Both the position numbers and the translations under genes were made by a program. The notes beneath the pieces were generated by a model, which was not told the origin of the DNA, ran no database searches, and saw only the letters and a program-made list of their open reading frames with translations. A stretch of DNA of 64,000 nt, taken from contig JAWHQI010000327.1 in assembly GCA_033032865.1 (NCBI GenBank), positions 1,884,501 through 1,948,500 on the forward strand. Reading direction: 5' to 3'. Within the stretch, counting starts at the first letter, position 1, and each line of letters opens with the position of its first letter. Below are positions 33,902 to 45,389 of the stretch, in pieces. The stretch is from Dactylorhiza incarnata (Eukaryota; Streptophyta; Magnoliopsida; Asparagales; Orchidaceae).

Positions 33902-34016
33902 TTTTTGGCAAGATGCACCCTGGAATTACCAAATTTTGGCAAAGTGCACCCTAGATCTTTAAATATAGCAAAATGCACCCCCCAAATTCAGATTTTTGGC
34001 AAAATGCACCCTAAGC
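33902..34016. repeat. four copies of a 30-bp repeat with TGCACCC core
   Basis: The word TGCACCC starts at 33914, 33945, 33974 and 34005 (spacing 31, 29, 31), each time preceded by GCAARRT or GCAAAGT. The repeat lies upstream of the MuDR-like gene, once the Reina insertion is discounted, and may be part of that element's terminal region. Confidence 0.75.
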
Positions 34017-34161
34017 AATTGTTTGGAGGGGTAATTTGGTCCACCGGTTTTGAAGCTTAAAATAATTAGGGCTTTCTGAGTTCTCGCCACTTCATCCCGT
34101 CCCCTTTCTTCATTCCCGGTCCATTCTCGCCGCTATGTTCTCGCTAAGTTCTGAGGTCTCG

Positions 34162-34459
34162 TGTTATGGAAGAAGAAGGAAGAAGAGAGAACTATGAGGG
34201 ATTAAGGGAAAACTAGGGTTAGAGAGGAAGGAGGGAGAAATACCTTGTAGAATAATACTTGCATACCATCCCAATGGAGCCACCCGGGTATAAATACCCG
34301 GGCAAGAGAGGGGCCGGCCGGCCCCCCCAAATGGGGCTGAACCCGCTTGGTTCAGCCCCGGCCGGCCGGTTCAGTGAGTGGGGATTGAACCGCCCGTTGT
34401 CCGTTGCTCCTTTGCGCCGAGTATAATGACGCCCTGCAAAGCGTAACGGGGACGTAACA
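34162..34459 (-). repeat. 3' LTR of the first Reina-like element
   Basis: 298 bp. It contains GGCCGGCCGGCC and an inverted GGGGCTGAACC/GGTTCAGCCCC motif. Compared with the other LTR it carries an additional TACCCGGG-type segment. Confidence 0.92.
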
Positions 34460-37400
34460 TTCCCCTCCCCATCAAGAACCAGCTTGTCCCCAAGGTGGTA
34501 GTCAGGGTAGAGCGCCTTGAAATCCAAGAAATCCACCCAAGAGTTATGTGCTGACGAGAGATTCTGCAATTTGATCAAGAGTTCGAGGCGGTATTCCGTG
34601 CCCCGGTGCTTCCACCTAAGCGTCACGACATCTTCCGGAAGTGGGCGTAACTCACCCGAAGAAGTAGCATCGGGTAGAAGAGTGCTGGGCTGAACATGAG
34701 GGCCCACCTTCCGCTTGAGCAAGGACACATGGAAAGTCGGATGAATACGGGAGCCTTCTGGCAAGGCCAAAGTATAAGCCACCGGCCCCACCCTTCTGAG
34801 CACACGAAAGGGACCATAGTAGCGAGGGGACAGCTTCTGATTGCCGCGATGAGCAACCGACAACTGTCGATAGGGCTAGAGCTTCAGAAACACTTCGTCA
34901 CCCACCGCGAACCCCCGTTCCGTGCGGTGCTTGTCCGCCTGCGTCTTCATGCGATCCTGCGCGAGGCGAAGATTCTCCCGAAGAGTGACAAACATGTGAT
35001 CCCGATCACGAAAAGCCCGCTCAACTGCCGGGATAGCCGTACTGGCCGGCTCGTAGCTACCCAACGTCGGGGGCGGCCGCCCGTAAACGACCTCAAACGG
35101 CGTCATCCTGCTGGCGGTGTGATAGGACGTGTTGTAGCAATATTCGGCCCAATGTAACCAGTCCGGCCAACTCCTCGGCTCATCCATCACAAAGCAGCGA
35201 AGATATGTCTCGACCCCCCTGTTGAGAACCTCAGTCTGGCCATCCGACTGGGGATGGTGCGCCGTGCTGAAATGTAGGCGAGTACCCTGCAGCCTGAAAA
35301 GCTCCCTCCAGAACCCACTGACGAAGGTAGGGTCCCGGTCAGAAATGATGGCACGAGGAAGGTCGTGTAAGCGAACAATCTCCCGAGCAAAGAGCGCGGC
35401 GACGGACTCGCCGGTATACGGATGACTGAGAGCCAGGAAGTGTCCGTACTTAGAAAGTTTGTCAACCACCACCAATATCACCGACTTCCCCATGGACTTG
35501 GGCAGCCCATCAATGAAGTCAAGGGTCGTGTCCCAAATATGCTGTGGAATCTCCAAGGGAACCAGTAAGCCAGCCGGAGAGGAAGTCTCATACTTCTGAC
35601 GCTGGCAGACGTCACACTGTGCTGTATGTCCCGCCGCATACCAGCCCAAAAAACATTTGCTCGCGCCCTCTGCAGGGTCCGGAGCACCCCTGCGTGCCCT
35701 CCAGTCGGCGAAGAGTGAAACTCATGCATCATAACCGTCTTCCATGCTGAATCGGCGGGCACAACCACCCGGCCCCGATAATATAGCCGGTTATTACACA
35801 AGTGATAACCAGCAGCCACTGTCTCGCCCCGCTGCAAAGCCTCCACCAAGGGACGTAAGGAATCTGACCTCAAGACCTCCTCCTGAATATCCTCCAAGGA
35901 GTCCACCAACGGTCCCGAGATGTGAGCGAGAGTGCTCTTCGGTATGCGGGAAAGAGCATCCACTACCACGTTCTCTTTACCCCGGCGATAGACAATCTCA
36001 AAATCGTATCCAAGAAGTTTAGTAACCCACTTTTGCTGCAGAGGAGAGGAAACTCGTTGCTCCAAAAAGTGCTTCAAGCTCTGGTGGTCAGTACGGATAG
36101 TAAAGTGCCGACCCAACAAATATGGCCGCCATAGAGGCACCGCATGAATGATAGCCAACATTTCCTTCTCATATGTGGACAAACCCAAGGTGCGTGGAGC
36201 CAGAGCCTTGCTGTAGAAGGCCAATGGCCGCCCCGCCTGCATCAACACCGCCCCAATGCCCACGCCGGACGCATCCGTCTCCAGAATAAAATCCTTGGTG
36301 AAATCCGGTAAAGCAAGAACCGGTGTGGTAGTCATGGCCTGTTTGAGGGCCTGGAATGCCCCCTCAGCTTCCTCACTCCAAGAGAAAGAATCCTTCTGCA
36401 GCAGCTGAGTCAAAGGACGAGCGATCTTCCCGTAATCCCGGACAAACCGTCGGTAATATCCTGTAAGCCCAAGAAAACCCCGCAACGCACGAACTGTAAC
36501 AGGGCGCGGCCAAGACTGCATGCCCTAAATCTTCCGCGGGTCGGCCCGCACCCCCTGGCCGGAGACCAAATGGCTCAAGTACTCCACCTCCTCCTGGCCG
36601 AAGGAGCACTTGGAACGTTTGGCATAGAGCCGATGATGGCGAAGTCGGCCCAACACCTGCTCGACATGGCCCACATGGTCCTCCCAATTGGCGTTGTAGA
36701 TGAGGATGTCATCAAAAAAGATCAATACAAAGATCCGCAGGAAGTCCCGAAACATCTCGTTCATGTTGGCCTGAAAGGTGGAGGGTCCTCCCGTCACCTC
36801 ATTGGGCATGACTAAGAACTCATAGTGGCCGTCATGTGTCCGAAATGATGTTTTATGAATGTCCTCCTCTGCCATCAGAATCTGATAGTAGCCCGATCGT
36901 AGATCGAGCTTGGTAAACCTGTGTGCGCCATGCAGCTCATCCAGTAACTCTTCGATGTGAGGGATCGGAAAGTTATCCTTTACCGTAGCACTATTCAAAG
37001 CACGGTAATCCACACAGAATCTCCAAGAACCGTCTTTCTTCTTGACCAGAATAATGGGGGCCGAGAAGGAACTTGTACTCGACCGAATAATGCCTGCCTC
37101 CAGCATCTCGCGGACACTACGCTCAATTTCCGTCTTTTGAATATGAGGGTAGCGATATGGACGAATATTTGTGGGTTCGGCTTCCGCCTTGAGCGGAATG
37201 TGATGATCCCGAAATCGGGGCGGTGGCAAGGTGCGTGGCTCCTGAAAAACATCAGAATAGTCTGTCAGAAGTGACTGTAACTGAACTGGTACCTTAGATG
37301 ATGCGGTGTCGTCTGCTTGAACTTCCCGGAGGACGGCCATCATCCGTCCTTCGCCGCCCAATCGCTGCATGCTACGAAGAGAGATCTCCTTGATGGGAGA

Positions 37401-37767
37401 AGATATGATACCCCGTAGACAGAACAGCTTCTCCCCATGAATGAACTCCATCGTCATATGCTCCCAGTCGAACGTCACCCGTTGCAACTGGCGCAGCCAC
37501 TGCACCCCTAACACCATGTCTGAGCCCCGAATGGGTAACAGATAGACGTCGGTGTGTCCCACAACCGTGTATCCGCAGCTCCACTCCCTTCATCACCCCT
37601 TCGCACTGCAGTTTGCTACCATCCGCCACCATAACATGAAAGGCAGCTCCCTTGTCGATCACATGCCCAACGCGCTTAGCCACTGCTGGATGAATAAAGT
37701 TGTGGGTGCTCCCACTGTCCACCAAGATTGTAAGCTTCTCCTGGGCGATCCGGCCCGCCAGACGCAT
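34219..37767 (-). pseudogene. pol: Reina-like pol: protease, RT, RNase H, integrase, chromodomain-like tail
   Basis: The protease motif LVDSGSTHNFI is at about 37720. After a frameshift near 37560, RT runs 37562-36525 (RFCVDYRALNS, catalytic FFDDILIYN). A stop (TAG) at about 36522-36524 separates it from RNase H and the integrase N-terminus in 36521-35478 (ETDASGVGIGAVLMQ). A frameshift near 35600 leads to the integrase core in 35649-34876 (TLDFIDGLPK, SDRDPTFVSGFW, SDGQTEVLN). A TAG at about 34874 precedes the C-terminal part, which has a GPFRVLRRVG module and a chromodomain-like segment (TLRWKHRGTEYRLELL). All domains are recognisable, but the copy is non-functional. Confidence 0.9.
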
Positions 37768-37935
37768 GGTAAGCGGAGGAGCTCACCCTTCGAGAGCATG
37801 TATGGAAACCCCGAACTCGGTCTCATCCAAGTCCACCTCCAACTCCTGCTCTGGAGCCGGCGCGTCATCCGTATCCTCGTGCAACATGAAGACCTGTATT
37901 TTCTGGCATTTATGGCCAGGCATGAACTTCTCGTC

Positions 37936-39198
37936 TCAGTTGAAACATAGCCCCTTCTCCTTCCGGGCCGCGGGCTCACTCCACGACAGACGAGTCACTG
38001 TCGGCTTGCTGCCCGTTGGCGGCTCCCGCCGTGCTACTGTAACTGGGGCCGCAGGTGGCCTGCTCATAGTACGTGTCCGCTGCCTGTTGAACCTCTCCTC
38101 CTGGATACGCGCCAAAGTGATGGCGTGATTTAACGAACGAGGCATAAGCGCCTGCACTTCATCACGGAGATGCTCCTTGAGGCCTGATATGAAGCAACTA
38201 AAAAGTGTCATTTCCGGCCACTGCACCCGATTCGCCAACTTTTCGAACTCAGTGCGGTACTCCATCACCGAGCCTTTCTGTCGAACCTTCTGAAGAAGGG
38301 CTTCAAAGTTCTCATACTCCAATGGTCCGAATCGGGCCGCAAACCCTTCCACAAACTCCCCCCACAACATGTGCTCGCGTCCCCTCAGGAACTACTGCGT
38401 CCATTGGAAAGCGTCATCCTTCAAATGGAAGGACGCCAATTGCACCCATTGTCCTTCTGGCACATCTTGATACTGGAAAAATAATTCGGCCTTCTGAATC
38501 CATTCCAAGGCATCACCACCACTGAACTCCGGAAAGTATATGCGAGTCAACCCTGGAGCCAAACGTGGTGCGCCATGACCTCCTTCCCGTCTTCCTGGAT
38601 CCGCTGGCTCGAATCCTCCATATCCTTGGTGTTGACCGTTTCCCCAAGGAGGGGGTTGTGGTTGTCCGCCCCATGCTTGGCCAAATCCAGCCATGCCCGG
38701 CGGCCCAAACCCACGGGGAGGAGGGAGAAGCCCCCCCCCCCCCCCCCTTTGCTGTCCCGCTAGGTCTGGAGGTCGTCGGAGCCTAGCCGGCTCTTCCCAG
38801 CCACGTCGAAGCCCCGTCGGCTCCGCCCAACCCTGCCGGCCCTGTCCCCGGCCCGATCCGGGTTCGCCGACCCCTCCGTATGCCGAAATCGGCGGACCCG
38901 AGCCCGCCGAACCCAGCCCCGCCGCCGCCGAGCCTTGCCACCCTGCGCCAGCCTGGTTCCCGTCGCCCCGCACCCCGCCGTCCTCTGGCAGGCCAGATCG
39001 CGCGCTGTCTGCGCTGTTGGGGCCCGATCCGGCGGGATCTGTACTCGTCGGTCCTTTTCCCTTCAACAGGGACTTTAACTCCTCCATCTGGGCCACCATC
39101 CGCCCTTCCATAGCCGCCATCGAATCCGTCAAGCCAACCATATTCTCTTCCAAGGTTTCAAGTCGTGAGGACTCCTCTTGAGTGCGAGTGGTCACCAT
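37936..39198 (-). pseudogene. gag: Reina-like gag, two premature stops
   Basis: The start ATG at 39198 lies in a strong context only about 17 nt after the primer-binding site. The N-terminus has a short coiled-coil-like stretch (LETLEENMVGL), followed by a long Gly/Pro-rich region with a run of 17 G residues (38731-38747). The capsid begins at YFPEFSGGDALEWI. A TAG after FQWTQ (about 38391) splits the capsid; the remainder is 38370-37936. The single zinc knuckle is broken because its second Cys codon is now TGA (about 37933). Confidence 0.88.
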
Positions 39199-39228
39199 GG
39201 CGGAGAAGAGAACACCTCTGATACCAAA

Positions 39229-39525
39229 TGTTATGGAAGAAGAAGGAAGAAGAGAGAACTATGAGGGATTAAGGGAAAACTAGGGTTAGAGAGGAAGGAG
39301 GGAGAAAAACCTTGTAGAATAATACTTGCATACCATCCCAATGGAGCCAATACCCGGGCAAGAGAGGGGTCGGCCGGCCCCCCAAATGGGGCTGAACCCG
39401 CTTGGTTCAGCCCCGGCCGGCCGGTTCAGTGAGTGGGGGCTGAACCGGAAGGTTCAGCCCCGTTGTTCGTTGTTCCTTTGCGCCGAGTATAATGACGCCC
39501 TGCAAAGCGTAACGGGGGCGTAACA
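39229..39525 (-). repeat. 5' LTR of the first Reina-like element
   Basis: 297 bp, matching 34162-34459 with several small indels. Followed by target duplication TCTCG. Confidence 0.92.
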
Positions 39526-39530
39526 TCTCG

Positions 39531-40022
39531 CCACTCACGCCATTCTCGCCGCTACTTCATCCTGTCCCCTATCTTCATTCCCGGCGTTCTCATCTTGCAG
39601 ATCTCGTCGGTGAAGCTCCCTCTTGGCGGCGTCGAGAACGTCTTCTCTCCCCCAGATCTCGTCGTCGGTGATTTGGCGGTCCTCTTTCTCTTCCTGCTCT
39701 GCTAGTCGTAGGTTTTAGGGTTCTAACGTTTTCTTTCTCTTGCAGATCCAGCATCTTGAAGCTCCTCATCGTGAAACTCCTCTTCTCTGCTAGTCCCGAT
39801 CCAGTTCTAACTGTTGCTTCTCCGCAAATCTCGTCGGTTTCCAGTCCCGATTCTGCAAAAAATTGTGGTATTATTTCTACGGCTAGCCTTATTTCTGCTT
39901 AATCCAGTTATAATTTCTGCTATTCACAAGTTTTGTTTAGTTAAGAAATGAATCAAGTTTTTTTCCTTTACACTCAGATTCAGTTTTATTTTTTTAGGCT
40001 TAATTTGGATTTGTGTTAAGAA
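39531..40022 (+). promoter_or_regulatory. leader region of the MuDR-like gene, with an acceptor-like site
   Basis: A C/T-rich leader continues from the sequence left of the Reina insertion. A TTTCTTTCTCTTGCAG site at about 39729-39744 looks like a splice acceptor in a 5' untranslated intron. No ORF is convincing here. Confidence 0.45.
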
Positions 40023-42173
40023 ATGGATTGCCCCGGAGATGTTGAGTGGGAGAATATGTTGGTTGACGGAAATTGTTCCGAAGAGGGAGTTGATGTTGAT
40101 AGTAGCAGTGAGTCAAATATATAGACGAGGAATCCGACGATGAAAATTCATCGTTTAGTGATGGATTGAATGATAGTGAGTTTGAGTTAGATGAATGTTC
40201 ACTTGCTGACAATTTAGAGGGTGAGATTGAAATAGTTGGTGAAAGAGTTGTATCAAAACAATCCTTGAGTACAAACAGTGGAATTCATTTAAAAGACCGC
40301 AATAGTCAATCATCTTCCAAAACCCAGAAAGGGAAAAATCGTGAGGTCCAAATTTACGATGGAGCTGCACACGATTCTGATTTTGAATTTGATATTGGCT
40401 TGTGCTTTAATACACAATCTGACTTTAGGGATGTCGTGAGATTGTACGCAACTAAACAAGGAAAGTCACTCAAGTTTACTAAAAATTGCAGTGATAAGAT
40501 TCAAGTGACATGCGATTGTGGATGGGTTATGTATGCTTCCTTTATGTCTAAAAATGAAAAAACATTTATAGTCAAAACAATTAAAGGGGAGCATACTTGT
40601 TATAGAGCTGCAGTTTCTCAACATTGTAGCTCCAAGTTTCTTGCTAAGAAATATGAGCACAATATTAGAAGCAACCCGGAGTGACCCGCTACTTCCATGC
40701 AAGAAGTAATGCAAAGAGACAACAAAACATCTCTTAGTTTATGGAAGATGTATAGGGTCAAGAAACATGCTGCTAAAATGATTAGTGGAACGGAGTTGGA
40801 GCAGTACGCAAAGCTGTGGGAATACTTTGAGGAAATTTATATAACCAATCCAGACACAACGATTAAGGTCAAATGTAAGCATGATGTGCTCTCACAAACA
40901 TGTATATTTAAAAGACTGTATATTTGTTGGGGTGCCCTGAAGAAAGGTTTCTTGGCAGGATGTAGGCGTATTATTGGATTGGATGGGACTCATTTGAAGA
41001 CATCAACGGGTGGTGTATTGTTATGTGTCGTTGGAGTTGATGGTAACAACAACATGTACCCTATTGCTTACGCCTGTTTTAAGGGAAAACACGAAAACTT
41101 GGAAATGGTTTGTTAGTCTACTAATACAAGATTTGCACATTGAAAATTCTTACAAGTGGTCTATAATTTCGGACAAGCAGAAAGGTCTATTGAAAGCTAT
41201 TGAAGAGCCTACTTCCCAATGCAGAACATAGATTTTGCTTGCGCCATATGTATAATAACTTCAAACAAAAACATAGAGGCATACAACTAAAAGACATCCT
41301 ATGGAAAGCTGCATCCGCTACTAGAATAGTAGACTTCAATAATGAAATGGAAAAGTTGAAAGCTAGCGATAAAAAGGCTTATGAATGGGTTAAAGCAAGA
41401 GATGAAAAACATTGAGCAAAATCTCATTTCAGCACGTGGCCTAAATGTGACATGTTGTTAAACAATTTTTGTGAAGCGTTTAACAAAGTGATTCTAAAAG
41501 CCAGGGATAAGCCAATAATTACAATGTTGGAGACTATAAGGGTGTTGCTAATGAAGCGGCTTCAAACGCAAAGAGATAGGGTAATCTTCAAGTTTAATGG
41601 AGAAATATGTCATTCCATACAACAAATTTTAGAAAACAATAAAAAAAATCACACAATTACATTTTAGTATGGAATGGTCATAACAAATTTGAAGTTGAAG
41701 GGTGGATAAGAGATAAATGGACCGTTGATTTGAGTGCTAGAAGCTGTAGTTGTAGGCGTTGGGATCTAACCGGTATTCCTTGTGTGCATGCAACATCTTG
41801 CATATTCTACCGAAGGGAAAAAGTTGAAGAGTTTGTTGAGCATTGGTATAGAAGGGATATGTTTTTGAGAGCATACGAGCACTTACTAAATCCAATAAAA
41901 TCATATAAGGAATGGCCAACGGTGATTTTGAATCCAATAGTTCAATGGAGTAATATTCACAAGAAGCCCGGAAGGCCGTCAAAACATGCTAAGAGAAAAG
42001 AAGAGGACGAATTAGAAGATAAAAAATATGAAATAAAAAGGCATGGTTTGAAGTACACGTGCTCCAACTGTGGGATGAGAGGTCATAACAAAAAAAGTTA
42101 CGTTGCATCATCCAACACCCAAGATCAACCGTCTTCTACAAATCAAAAGTTACCGGTAAGAGTGTTTTCATAA
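40023..42173 (+). pseudogene. MuDR/MULE-type transposase gene, decayed
   Basis: An ATG at 40023 opens an acidic N-terminus that shifts frame near 40120. The MuDR DNA-binding region (DFRDVVRLYATKQGKSLKF, CDCGW, HTC) lies in 40166-40684 and ends at a TGA. The MULE catalytic domain follows. GLDGTHLKT at about 40975-41000 holds the first acidic residue and SDKQKGL near 41170 the second; AEHRFCLRHMYNNF is near 41220. Frameshifts lie near 41110 and 41215. A stop at 41413 is followed by 41452-41667. The SWIM zinc finger (CSCRRWDLTGIPCVHA) and a zinc knuckle with its last Cys changed to Tyr (CSNCGMRGHNKKSY) are in 41730-42173. This is a dead autonomous Mutator-like element; inverted termini were not identified. 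Confidence 0.88.
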
Positions 42174-42948
42174 AATTCTTTTTTATCATTATGTAATATT
42201 TGATCGTTTTATTAATAAGGTCGTGTTTATATGCAGGTAAGGAGAAATATGTGATGGTGCTTTTATGCTTGCGGAGTAGATCGTGAAGTGGAGAATTATG
42301 TGACCGTCTTCTACAAATCAAAAGTTGTCTTTTTTATTGTATTAACAGTTGTAACGTTTTAATATTTTGATGTTTGGAACTACTACGCTGTAATTTTATG
42401 CCAGACTATAAAGTTTATGCTTCTTATTTTCAATTTGTGCATTGTTGTAAGAGCCACAATATGAATGGATGTATCAAATAAGAAGGCTTGGAGATGGACC
42501 GACTCCTCTTCTAACAGGGCCGTAGAAACTTCTCCAAACAAAAATGAATACAGGGGTCTGATCGCTCTCGATCCGCAGGGCTTAGGTTTCTCCAATAGCA
42601 GATGAGAGAAATCGGAAGACCCTCTCTCTAGATTTGCGCATGATCCTCCAGAATCAGAGCTGTAATGGGAAGGAACTGGCAGATTCAGCAAAAGGTTGAA
42701 GAAGAAGCCTTCGGTTTTCTTCCGGATCACGAAAATAGGGAAAGCTGCGGTTTCTTTTGAAAGACAGAAGGGGCGCAAATTTCTTTCACCCTTGTTCACA
42801 GCACACTTGGCATGGAGGAAAATGAGGCTTTAATAGGAGAGCCTCTATTTTGGAGTTGCCCAAAAAATAATGGGGTCAATGAATCCCATTAACTCCAAAA
42901 CAAAAAAATCTTAAATAAAATTAATCCTAAAAATAAATTAGGATCAAA
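42174..42948. other. unassigned region downstream of the MULE gene
   Basis: No supported gene is seen. ORFs here lack recognisable domains. Confidence 0.4.
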
Positions 42949-44136
42949 TTACCATGCCAAGTAACATGTCAAGGGCAAGACCAATTCACGCATGATTAAA
43001 TTACGAGACAATCTAACCCATCTAGCACATGCTTCACCTGAATTAACGCACGCTCGTAGGAGTCTGAATAGATTGTAATTTTCGCATACGACTCTATCGA
43101 AACGCCTCGATGAATCAAGTCCACCATAATGGAAAATGTCCAACCTGAATCTCTTCTTGCATTTGCAATAACAAAGTCAACAATTTTTTTTGTCCATAAT
43201 AAACTCCTTACATGTAGGTTTCTTACATATAGCTCAACCAAAGCAAAAACATATCTGCAAGAAAAACATATTGCAATGGCGGTTTAATTGGTCTTTTCCT
43301 GCATTAACTATATTTCCTCAACTTCGACATCTTCAAGATCTTCTCTTTGTATCCATCAGTTGAGCTTGAAAGCCCTTTTCCACTCTCCACGAAACTTCAA
43401 TATCAAAATCCACTTGATTTCCAACACCAAAGCGATCTATGATTTTCCACAAACTCTCATCTTCTGACTTAACAAACTCATCAAAAACATCTTTGCTAAT
43501 AAGGAATTTAGTTGGCTTTGAAATTGTAGCCAAGAATTTGTACCCTTCCACCGAATCCGCATAACCTAAAATATGAACTTGACCTCGTGATGCAGGACGG
43601 CGCGTAGGGTTTGCACGCATGTCGGCTATTTCTAGGAAACCCTAAATGCATGCAATGAAGAATTGAATTTTTCTTTAAGCGGACGTTGCACGAATTTTAA
43701 GAAATGCAGCAACTTAGAATTTTGTAAAGCACAAAATATCTATTTTGTTTAAATGAATTTTCTTAAAAAAATGGTTTAAACTCTAAATCCGGGAAAGAAG
43801 GTTCGCAACTTTCGTTCTTTCCCCCTTATCGTAGCAACAAGAAAATCGTGAACTCCAAATACGTTTCCGTTTGGAGTTTTCGATGTAGCGTTCGCTGACA
43901 AAATCCGGGCAAAAATCCAGCAATGAATCTGTTAATCTAAAGAGAAAATGTAGACGCACGCAAAGGAAGGGGAAGAAACAATTACCCACGGAAAGAGTCG
44001 TCTTCCGCAACCGAAGTCGAAGGCGATCCCGCGAGGAATTCCTCGTCACCTTCGATCTCCCGCTCCGAGGTCGGCCGCTATCGCACACGGGCACCACGGA
44101 GAAAATTCGTTCACTCTCACACTCAAGAGGCTCCAC
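42949..44136 (-). other. coding-like minus-strand fragments, family unknown
   Basis: Three minus-strand frames show ordinary protein composition. 44136-43783 begins MEPLECESERIF and contains a GTAATT donor-like site after about 51 codons. 43620-43333 contains VEGYKFLATISKPTKFLISKD-minus-one and RFGVGNQVDFDIEVSW. 43241-42996 contains AKITIYSDSYERALIQVK. They could be exons of one decayed gene or of an unrecognised transposon. I do not recognise any family, and the case is weak. Confidence 0.25.
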
Positions 44137-44535
44137 GAAATCTCAACAGGGAATAAATTTCTCTATTTACTGTTCACGGAAACAGCAGCCGCAATAAGCC
44201 CAATCAGCATCAATTCAATCTTACGAAACAAAATAAATTAAAATAAAGTTCGAACAGTGCGATCTCACTGTTTCTTCAACGCCTTCTCAACAGGAAGCCA
44301 AAACACCAATAAAATCAATCGTCAACATTAAATGATGGAAGCAAGCAACAATCACAACTCTAAACAGGAGGACGCCTCTCACGGACACAGAAACGGCAAG
44401 CCAACTCCATATATTTACTCTTTTTTCTTCCCCAAAAACAGAGAATACATACCCCTTTTATAGGGCTTTACCAAAAACAAGTACCAAATAAACACCATCT
44501 GTATACGAAAATAACAGCGAACCTTCATCCTCACG
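44137..44535. other. unassigned sequence
   Basis: AT-rich sequence; nothing recognised. Confidence 0.4.
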
Positions 44536-44551
44536 ATGGCAGAATCAGCGG

Positions 44552-44797
44552 CCAGGAATGGTGGAGGGAGTGGCTGTGGCGGTTGCTGGAACTACCTCTG
44601 GATTAATCGCCAAATGGAGGAAACTATGGCCAAAGCTGTCGGAGAAGGATCGTGGGTCTGCGTAACATTGTCGCCGCTGGATCGTGGGCGGCGGAAGAAG
44701 CTCCTCACGTGCTGGCCGATGAAATTGGGAAGTTTATGCTTGCGACAGGGGTTGGACCGGTTGGGGATGAAGGCAGAACCGGCCTTTTACTCTAACT
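44552..44797 (+). pseudogene. short coding-like fragment, frameshifted, family unknown
   Basis: From about 44552 one frame reads AVAVAGTTSGLIAKWRKLW and stops near 44660. Another frame then reads IVAAGSWAAEEAPHVLADE and ends GDEGRTGLLL before a stop at about 44796. The two halves look like one coding segment broken by an indel and a stop. I do not recognise the parent. It could equally be chance in a GC-rich stretch. Confidence 0.25.
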
Positions 44798-44847
44798 AAT
44801 AACTAAAAATGTATACATATATGTATATATATACGAGTGCCCGACAC

Positions 44848-45007
44848 GGGGCTCCGCCCCTACGGCCAAGCGCGACAGTACCCGGCCGGCGACGGCGGGA
44901 TTCGCCCGCCCCCGGCTCGATGCTTCCCGGGAAGTTTCGGCTGCCCGCCTTCGGCTGCATCCAGGCGGGCTTCGCCCATGCTCGATGCGTATGCGGGCTG
45001 CGCCCGC
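44848..45007. repeat. cluster of GC-rich short hairpins
   Basis: In 160 bp of GC-rich sequence embedded in AT-rich DNA, at least five tight inverted repeats occur: GGGGC-TCC-GCCCC (44848-44860), GGCGGG-ATTCG-CCCGCC (44894-44910), CTTCCCGGGAAG (44922-44933), GGGC-TTC-GCCC (about 44967-44976) and GCGGGC-TGC-GCCCGC (about 44993-45007). The block is flanked on both sides by ATATACATAT-type sequence. Confidence 0.75.
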
Positions 45008-45289
45008 AACATATACATATGAGTACTCGAAATGACCGTAAAAAAATATACATCAATATTACGATATTTATTTTGTAAAAAAAATACGCACATACTTAAA
45101 AAGATTATTATTTTTTCCTCTCTTTTCCTCTCCGCCGCACTCTCTCCCCCTCTCTCCTCTCTTTCTCTCTCTCCCGGGAAGTTTATTTTTATTTTTTTAT
45201 ATTAAAGATGTTTCAGATATAACATGTGAAAGATCCAACGGTGGAAAATAAAAGCACGGTGAGAGCATGGAGAATGCTATATTCACTTA

Positions 45290-45348
45290 TATAATAAAGA
45301 TATGTATGTATATGTATATATGTATGTATATGTATGTATATATGTATG
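45290..45348. repeat. (TATG/TATA)n microsatellite, left part
   Basis: Alternating TATG and TATA units were split by the second Reina-like insertion; the array continues at 49270-49373. Confidence 0.85.
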
Positions 45349-45389
45349 TGTTAAGGTGGAAGTGGGAGAGAGAAAGAGAGATCTAGAGA

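Larger units (their letters stand above)
34162..39525 (-). mobile_element. Reina-like chromovirus (Ty3/gypsy), complete structure, coding decayed
   Basis: The 5364-bp element has short LTRs (34162-34459 and 39229-39525) that begin TGTTATGG and end GTAACA. An exact 5-bp duplication TCTCG flanks it (34157-34161 and 39526-39530). On the minus strand, the primer-binding site TGGTATCAGAGG (initiator tRNA-Met) is at about 39216-39227. A polypurine tract GGGGAGGGGAAT abuts the left LTR. Short LTRs, compact size and a chromodomain-like C-terminus fit the Reina lineage. The LTRs differ by several indels. It is inserted between the 30-bp repeat and the MuDR-like gene. Confidence 0.93.

Noticed and set aside
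38565..39181. Pro-rich plus-strand ORFs opposite Reina gag
   Set aside because: Antisense shadows of the Gly/Pro-rich gag region.
44796..45093. ORFs on both strands across the GC hairpin island
   Set aside because: Mirror-image frames caused by the palindromes; no plausible protein.
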